Shown one piece after another: positions 56,609 to 64,000 of a stretch of 64,000 nucleotides of DNA (position 1 is its first letter; every line of letters begins with the position of its first letter). The stretch spans positions 1,638,501 through 1,702,500 of the forward strand of contig JAQISU010000246.1 of assembly GCA_029339505.1 (NCBI GenBank), in the 5' to 3' direction. A program made the position numbers and the translations under genes. The stretch comes from Unio delphinus. Taxonomy: Eukaryota > Mollusca > Bivalvia > Unionida > Unionidae. The notes under the pieces were generated by a model that searched no databases, was not told the origin of the DNA, and was given only the letters and a program-made list of their open reading frames with translations.

Positions 56609-57228
56609 CTGAATTGACAAGTCAATTATATATAAACTTATGAGTGGGGAATCATGGTGAACATGATAAAATAAATTCTAACAAAAGAGAAAGAAAGAAA
56701 AATATTCTTGTAGTAATTCCAGCAACAATAAAAAGAAGAGCTTGAAAAATCTGCTTTTGTAAGCCAGATAATAACAAGGACATGGAGTAATAATGAAAAT
56801 TTCTATGAAAGTAAGCAATTATAGTACTGTCATGAAATATTTGGAGAAGTTACAGCCAGATGATTGGGTTTATCACAACTAAAACAAGGAACATAAATCT
56901 GCATGACACGTATCAAAATAATTACATTTTACAAGTACAAGCTCTATGACTTACATTTCCGCAATTAATAAAGGGAACAAAACAAACAAAAGATAAATTC
57001 ATGTAAAAATAGTTTAAACTATTAATACATTTTACAAGATTTTACCACTTATACTGGCACATGTAATGAGTTAGTCTAATTTTATGCTAAAACCAGTCTA
57101 TGTCTCAATTTTTCAAAGCACCATGAAATAAGTCTGTATCTGTGGTTTGAATTCCGAAATGGTCATTACTGCTGTTGCTATATAGTTCTAGAATCGAATT
57201 GTTACTGTAACCAGTAAAATGGGAATCT

Positions 57229-57336
57229 GATACAGTAAAATTGCTATAAGCAACCTACAATATTGATACAGTAAAATTGCTATAAGCAACCTACAATATT
57301 GATACAGTAAAATTGCTATAAGCAACCTACAATATT
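57229..57336 (+). repeat. Tandem repeat, 36-bp unit, three copies
   Basis: GATACAGTAAAATTGCTATA plus AGCAACCTACAATATT repeated three times, identical. Confidence 0.95.
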
Positions 57337-57374
57337 GATTTTATAAATGCTGTTATATAAAAGCAATTTTAGAA

Positions 57375-58345
57375 GCAACCATTAGGGACATGCTCTTCCC
57401 AAATGATGTTGCCGTAACCTCTCACACAGAAGCCGAGTTACAGCACCTGAAGGACCGCTTTGCAAAAGCATGCAGTGAGTTTGGGCTGACCATTAGCCTA
57501 AATAAAACAAAAACGTGATGGCTCAGAATACAGACCCCCAAGCATCATCATCAACAACTACGAACTTGAGGTAGGCAGTTAGTTACTGTATCTCAGCTCT
57601 ACGATCACCAACAATCTATCGCTCAATGCCGAGTTCAACAAGTGGATTGGAAAAGCATCAATAACTCTCTCCAGGTTATCGCAAAGAGTGTGTAACAACA
57701 GTATGCTGACCCTGAACACTAAGATATCCATGCACTGTGCCTGTGTGCTAAGCACTCTCCTGCATGCCAGTGAAACTTGGACTCTGTGCATATAACAAGA
57801 GAAAAGATGGAGTGCCTTTCACATGCGATGTCTCCTACGCATACTTGGAGTGACAGTAACAAACAACGAGGTGTTTGAACATGCCAAGATTCCCAGCATG
57901 GTCACACTCCTATGCCAGTCACATCATATGGCTGAGCCATGTACATCAGATGGATGACAGACAGATCCCCAAAGACCTTTTTTATTCGGAACTTGCCTCT
58001 GGCAAAAGGTTGATCGGACAGCCACATCTCTGCTTCAAGGATGTCTGCAAGCACAACATGAAAGACCTTGACATCGATGTCAACACCTGGGAAGAGCATG
58101 CCCTAGACAGGCCCAGCTCAGGCGACACACTCGGTTCACTTGTTTTAAAGCTGGCGAGGACAAGCTACGCTTGCTAGTTGATGAAACGCGACCTCGGATG
58201 AGGGAGTAGCAGCTCCAATACAAACCAGACATAACTTTCAAGTGCAAGAAGGACTGCTACACCCATATTGGGCTACATAGCCACTACAGAAGCTACACAA
58301 CCACCAACTGGGGTACAGGCACACATGCACGCATGCACACACGCA
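57375..58345 (+). mobile_element. LINE 3' part, RTE/CR1-like, frameshifted
   Basis: In changing frames: LFPNDVAVTSHTEAELQHLK (decayed ADD box), CSEFGLTISLNKTK, SLNAEFNKWIGKASITLSRL, ACVLSTLLHASETWTLC, RKLIGQPHLCFKDVC-type sequence in the frame 57875-58177 (SYASHIIWLSHVHQMDDRQI), and a terminal C2H2-like FKCKKDCYTHIGLHSHYRSY at about 58240. It ends in CA-rich simple repeat. The frame at 57875 is part of this LINE, not a gene. Confidence 0.8.
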
Positions 58346-58789
58346 CACACACAGAGATCTTGATTACTTAATTGACATGTCATTGATATTATAATAATCT
58401 TCAAATCTTGTTTTGAATTAGCTTGGACTGACTCTTTCAGTATACTCAATTTTTGTAAATAGATTCAGTGACTTATTCTCTAAACATTTTTGTAAGAAAA
58501 AAAATTGACTTAAATAAATAGACTTGTGTTTTGTTTTACTCAACTTCAGTCATTATTTTGTTGTGGTGTGCATAGCATATATGTACAAAACTGGCATGTC
58601 TAATAACCTAACTAATATAAGGTCCAGTAGACTTTGACAGACTGTCACTAGATCTTTGAGATATGGGCACAAAGTAAGGCATGGCCTTTGAAAGGGCATT
58701 GGCTCAGACAAGCATTAGATATGTCCTTCAAATCTTTTAAACTAAAAACATGTTTGTATTGATTACTTGTAAGACCTGATAACATGTAA

Positions 58790-59095
58790 AGTGTGTGTGA
58801 TTTGGCTTTTTAATGTGGCTTTAAAAAACATTCAGTCATATTGCTATGATGTATGCAGTTTATAGTTATCTCGAGTACTGGGGCAACATGCCACAGACAT
58901 GTAACATGATATCCCACCCAGTAACATTATCCTGCTAGGCCAACCAGTCCTAATACTAACCTCTTAATGCTGAGTGCCTATCAAAGTAGCTGTATGTGCC
59001 ATTTTTATAAGTCTTTGGTATGACTTAGCTGGGGTTCAAACCTGTGACTTCTGCATCTGGGGCAGATGCTCTAACCACTTGGCCACCAGTGCAGT
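58790..59095 (-). mobile_element. SINE-B copy, reversed
   Basis: ATTGCTATGATGTATGCAGT, GTACTGGGGCAACATGCC, TAACATTATCCTGCTAGGCC, AAGTCTTTGGTATGACTTAG, GGGGTTCAAACCTGTGACTT, CTAACCACTTGGCCACCAGT. Confidence 0.75.
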
Positions 59096-59699
59096 AAACA
59101 TGTAAAGTAAAATGCCATTCAGCTACCTCTTATGTTAAATCTATGGGACAAAATTAGAGCATATAATAAAAGTGGAACATTGTGTTAACCTATGTTTAAT
59201 ATTCCAATTATTAGCAATAACACGATGCAAGCAACCTGAACATCCTATGCATTTTCCATCACACAGTAAAAAAGATATCAGATGTAAATATAGGCCATTA
59301 TGAACTGTCATAGGATTCATGATCATGACATCATAATAACCTGACTGACATCACAGTGACTCATTAATGTGCCATCAATATCAACAATGTAAGCAAATAT
59401 TTGAAGTAACTGAAACCAATTATTTTTTTCATAAAAAAGTTAAAGAAAAAAATTCTAAATTAAAAGTGCACGTTTATTAAAGTTTGAAATATCATCAAGT
59501 ATTTTTTTCAATGTAGATATTTTACAAGAATCTAATCTTCACACATCAAGCCAAATATTCATCTGCCAAAGTACTTAACAATTTGAAAAATATCAGTAAT
59601 ATGACCCTTAAGTCTATTTCAGAGAATCAAAATTATGCAATTTCATCAGAAAGAGATGAGATGCTCCAAATGATAATGCACTGATAATTAGGGTCTATG

Positions 59700-62600
59700 T
59701 CTTTAGTTGTTCAAAATGATTTGAAAGACTTGTCTGATTTTATGCTGTTTAGGGACAGATCAGACTATATGATATTGAATGACAAATCTGATAATGTGTT
59801 CTTTAATGACAAATATGTGTACATGCTGTTGATGAACAGATCTGATCATGTGCAGTTGAATATCAGATCTGTGTATATATTGTTGGACATCTGATTATAT
59901 GCTGTTGAAGGACAGATTTGAGTACAAGCTACTGATGGATAGATGCAAGTATATGCTGTTAAAGGACTGATTAAGTATATGCTGTTAAAGGACAGATTCA
60001 AGTATATGCTGTTAAAGGACCGATTCAAGTATATGCTATTAAAGGACTGATTCAAGTATATGCTGTTAAAGGACTGATTCAAGTATATGCTGTTAAAGGA
60101 CTGATTCAAGTATATGCTATTAAAGGACTGATTCAAGTATATGCTGTTGAAGGACCGATTCAAGTATATGCTGTTAAAGGACTGATTCAAGTATATGCTG
60201 TTAAAGGACCGATTCAAGTATATGCTGTTAAAGGACAGATTCAAGTATATGCTATTAAAGGACTGATTCAAGTATATGCTGTTGAAGGACCGATTCAAGT
60301 ATATGCTGTTGAAGGACCGATTCAAGTATATGCTGTTAAAGGACTGATTCAAGTATATGCTGTTAAAGGAGAGATTCAAGTATATGCTGTTAAAGGACCG
60401 ATTCAAGTATATGCTGTTAAAGGACCGATTCAAGTATATGCTGTTAAAGGACCGATTCAAGTATATGCTGTTAAAGGACTGATTCAAGTATATGCTGTTA
60501 AAGGACCGATTCAAGTATATGCTGTTAAAGGACCAATTCAAGTATATACTGTTAAAGGACTGATTCAAGTATATGCTATTAAAGGACTGATTCAAGTATA
60601 TGCTATTAAAGGACCGATTCAAGTATATGCTGTTAAAGGACTGATTCAAGTATATACTGTTAAAGGACTGATTCAAGTATATGCTGTTAAAGGACTGATT
60701 CAAGTATATGCTGTTAAAGGACTGATTAAGTATATGCTGTTAAAGGACTGATTCAAGTATATGCTATTAAAGGACTGATTCAAGTATATGCTGTTAAAGG
60801 ACTGATTCAAGTATATGCTATTAAAGGACTGATTCAAGTATATGCTGTTAAAGGACCGATTCAAGTATATGCTGTTAAAGGACCGATTCAAGTATATGCT
60901 ATTAAAGGACTGATTCAAGTATATGCTGTTAAAGGACAGATCCAAGTATATGCTGTTAAAGGACAGATCCAAGTATATGCTGTTAAAGGACAGATCCAAG
61001 TATATGCTATTAAAGGACCGATTCAAGTATATGCTATTAAAGGACTGATTCAAGTATATGCTGTTAAAGGACCGATTCAAGTATATGCTGTTAAAGGACA
61101 GATCCAAGTATATGCTGTTAAAGGACAGATCCAAGTATATACTGTTAAAGGACTGATTCAAGTATATGCTATTGAAGGACCGATTCAAGTATATGCTGTT
61201 AAAGGACTGATTCAAGTATATGCTGTTAAAGGACCGATTCAAGTATATGTTGTTAAAGGACAGATCCAAGTATATACTGTTAAAGGACTGATTCAAGTAT
61301 ATGCTGTTAAAGGACTGATTCAAGTATATACTGTTAAAGGACTGATTCAAGTATATACTGTTAAAGGACTGATTCAAGTATATGTTGTTGAAGGACCGAT
61401 TCAAGTATATACTGTTAAAGGACCGATTCAAGTATATGCTGTTAAAGGACAGATGCAAGTATATACTGTTAAAGGACCGATTCAAGTATATGCTGTTAAA
61501 GGACCGATTCAAGTATATGCTGTTAAAGGACCGATTCAAGTATATACTGTTAATGGACTGATTCAAGTATATACTGTTAAAGGACTGATTCAAGTATATG
61601 CTATTGAAGGACAGATGTGAGTAGTGAGTATAAGCGATTGAAGGACAGATCTGATAATATGCTGTTAAAGGACCGATTCAAGTATATGCTGTTGAAGGCC
61701 TGATTCAAGTATATGCTGTTAAAGGAAAGATCCAAGTATATGCTGTTGAAGGACCGATTCAAGTATATGCTGTTAAAGGACCGATTCAAGTATATGTTGT
61801 TGAAGGACTGATTCAAGTATATGCTGTTAAAGGACTGATTCAAGTATATGCTGTTAAAGGACTGATTCAAGTATATGCTATTAAAGGACTGATTCAAGTA
61901 TATGCTGTTAAAGGACTGATTCAAGTATATGCTGTTAAAGGACTGATTCAAGTATATGCTGTTAAAGGACTGATTCAAGTATATGCTGTTAAAGGACTGA
62001 TTCAAGTATATGCTGTTAAAGGACCGATTCAAGTATATGCTGTTGAAGGACAGATGCAAGTATATGCTGTTGAAGGACCGATTCAAGTATATGCTGTTAA
62101 AGGACCAATTCAAGTATATGTTGTTGAAGGACTGATTCAAGTATATGCTGTTGAAGGACAGATGCAAGTATATGCTGTTGAAGGACCGATTCAAGTATAT
62201 GCTGTTAAAGGACTGATTCAAGTATATGCTGTTGAAGGACAGATGCAAGTATATGCTGTTGTAGGACTGATTCAAGTATATGCTGTTAAAGGACTGATTC
62301 AAGTATATGCTGTTAAAGGACTGATTCAAGTGTATGCTGTTAAAGGACTGATTCAAGTATATGCTGTTGAAGGACAGATGCAAGTATATGCTGTTGAAGG
62401 ACCGATTCAAGTATATGCTGTTAAAGGACCGATTCAAGTATATGTTGTTGAAGGACTGATTCAAGTATATGCTGTTGAAGGACAGATGCAAGTATATGCT
62501 GTTGAAGGACCGATTCAAGTATATGCTGTTAAAGGACTGATTCAAGTATATGCTGTTGAAGGACAGATGCAAGTATATGCTGTTGAAGGACCGATTCAAG

Positions 62601-63186
62601 TATATGCTGTTAAAGGACTGATTCAAGTATATGCTGTTAAAGGACTGATTAAGTATATGCTGTTAAAAGACTGATTCAAGTATATGCTGTTAAAGGACTG
62701 ATTCAAGTATATGCTGTTAAAGGACTGATTAAGTATATGCTGTTAAAGGACTGATTCAAGTATATGCTGTTGAAGGACCGATTCAAGTATATGCTGTTAA
62801 AGGACCGATTCAAGTATATGTTGTTGAAGGACCGATTCAAGTATATACTGTTAAAGGACTGATTCAAGTATATGCTGTTAAAGGACCGATTCAAGTATAT
62901 GCTGTTAAAGGACAGATGCAAGTATATGCTGTTAAAGGACTGATTCAAGTATATGCTGTTAAAGGACTGATTCAAGTATATACTATTAAAGGACTGATTC
63001 AAGTATATGCTGTTAAAGGACTGATTCAAGTATATGCTGTTAAAGAACCGATTCAAGTATATGCTGTTAAAGGACAGATCCAAGTATATGCTATTGAAGG
63101 ACAGATGTGAGTAGTGAGTATAAGCGATTGAAGGACAGATCTGATAATATGCTGTTAAAGGACAGATCTGAGTGTATGCTTTCTGC
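59700..63186 (-). repeat. 27-bp minisatellite, about 120 copies, open in frame
   Basis: The unit GATTCAAGTATATGCTGTTA plus AAGGACT is 27 bp. It is homogeneous from about 59940 to 63100 and strongly diverged at 59700-59940 and 63100-63186. As 27 is nine codons, both strands read through: the minus strand gives NQSFNSIYL repeats (frames 60703-59846, 61593-60700, 62626-61601, 63188-62703), the plus strand IQVYAVKGL. Frame breaks come from a recurring one-base deletion (GATTAAG for GATTCAAG at about 59968, 60725, 62648, 62728) and from a variant junction CAGATGTGAGTAGTGAGTAT at about 61613 and 63103. No start context, signal peptide or flanking exon argues for translation. It lies upstream of the last visible ORP exon, probably in an ORP intron. 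Confidence 0.92.
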
Positions 63187-63659
63187 AAGTGATTGTGCTG
63201 CTAAACTTGTGTCCCTTTATACATGAAGAATACCTACTCTGATAGCAAGTCTGCATGGTAATAGTAATCAGTCAGTTTATCCAGGAATGACCTTGGCTCT
63301 AGAATAAAGGTAGGTAAAACCACTCTAGACAAATCCATGCCAGGCCGAACCTACAAGAGAAGTTTAAACAAGATTTTGAGATTTTTCAATAAAATATTTT
63401 ATCTTGACTGCATATTAACAGTAGTAAGAAATCACTTTCATTAACCTGATGAATGTAAAGCTATATTGTATATATCTATGCAGACTAAACTTATATATCA
63501 TTCTATTTTGAAACTGTACTTTCTACAAACGTTCACGAATGTCACAAAATGTAGCTGTGTATACTTGCTTAGAAGTGGAGTTCAACTGCAATCTCCCACT
63601 GCATAAAGTGCCAACAGATCAGGGATTTCTTTTGCTTTGTAGTATAACATGACTAAACC

Positions 63660-63730
63660 ACAAGTATAAATGGTAAGCCATACAGCTTCTAAAGATCAGG
63701 TGCTATACTAAGTCCTCATTATTATTATTT
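63660..63730 (+). mobile_element. Short LINE 3' terminus
   Basis: ACAGCTTCTAAAGATCAGGT then ATACTAAGTCC and an ATTATTATT run match the complement of the 3' ends at 15.78 and 46.8 kb, here on the plus strand. Confidence 0.55.
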
Positions 63731-63888
63731 AATGCAGTTTCAATTCAAAGTATGACAAGATAATCAAGTCTTCTTTCTTTTAAGTGCAAACTGTTGCCAC
63801 ATAAATATATCAGAAAAATTTCTGAATTATACAGGTCCAGGTTTATAAACGCCACTGATTATCAAGTCCAACTGCTCATGTTTTCCAG

Positions 63889-63957
63889 CTGAAGAACCTG
63901 AATCCTCCACTATTAAAGCCATCATTATCTGAACGTACCGATGAAGCAGTCTTACAG
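63889..63957 (+). CDS. Candidate exon at the window edge, unrecognised
   Basis: CATGTTTTCCAG|CTG...CTTACAG|GTAACC encloses 23 codons, LKNLNPPLLKPSLSERTDEA then VLQ, open only in this frame, phase 0 on both sides. Splice sites are good on the plus strand and poor on the minus. I do not recognise the peptide. If real it belongs to a gene opposite to the ORP gene that continues to the right. Confidence 0.3.
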
Positions 63958-64000
63958 GTAACCATTTAGCTAAAAGATCATATAATAACGCTTGAGTAAC

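Noticed and set aside
57875..58177. 100-codon frame as an independent gene
   Set aside because: Its sequence (WLSHVHQMDDRQIPKDLFYS) is the C-terminal part of a LINE reverse-transcriptase ORF.
59846..62674. Long open frames of 206-341 codons on both strands in the 27-bp array
   Set aside because: They follow from the 27-bp unit being nine codons; both strands are open, breaks are one-base deletions shared among units, and no splice or promoter context supports a gene.
1..64000. CRISPR arrays, operons, prokaryotic promoters, rRNA or functional tRNA genes
   Set aside because: None seen; the tRNA-like sequences are SINE heads with broken cloverleaf potential, and tandem arrays lack repeat-spacer structure.

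Overview
This is an animal nuclear genome window: AT-rich, with split genes, GT-AG introns, CCAAT-type promoter motifs, tRNA-derived SINEs, non-LTR retrotransposon fragments and many TIR DNA transposons. Protein similarity and the repeat load suggest a marine invertebrate, most likely a lophotrochozoan such as a mollusc or brachiopod; the species cannot be read from the sequence.

Three protein-coding genes are supported. (1) The first coding exon of a Polo-like kinase (PLK1 type) lies on the minus strand at 406-516 and runs off the left edge. (2) A complete PINX1 gene (G-patch telomerase inhibitor / nucleolar protein) lies on the plus strand, five coding exons from 857 to 12676, predicting about 571 residues. 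The two start codons are head-to-head, 340 bp apart, around a compact promoter with CCAAT boxes, a CHR-like motif and a YY1-like motif. (3) A membrane-anchored oxysterol-binding-protein-related protein (ORP5/ORP8 type) lies on the minus strand. Ten coding exons run from 56608 down to the stop at 29235 and cover most of the lipid-transfer domain plus the C-terminal membrane anchor; the PH domain and N-terminus must lie beyond the right edge. PINX1 and the ORP gene converge tail to tail across about 16 kb (12.8-29.1 kb).

The rest is mostly repeats. There are at least five copies of pogo-like TIR elements in three TIR subfamilies, all TA-flanked where ends are intact, several encoding only a Brinker/CENPB-type HTH domain. 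A Tigger-like element (27223-28546) shares an internal module with one of them. A separate degraded pogo-type DDE transposase pseudogene lies in an ORP intron (40259-41380). A LINE 3' end at 15.75-18.1 kb was tandemly duplicated and then hit by a 1415-bp solo-LTR-like insertion with a 5-bp target duplication. Two more LINE fragments (46.8-48.1 kb, 57.4-58.3 kb) and three SINE families are present. Tandem arrays have units of 27, 36, about 55-60, 70, 73, 77, 85 and 210 bp; the largest is a 27-bp array of about 3.4 kb at 59.7-63.2 kb, whose unit of exactly nine codons creates long but probably non-genic open frames.

Three further short plus-strand candidate exons (18584-18637, 26957-27088, 63889-63957) have good splice sites but no recognised product.
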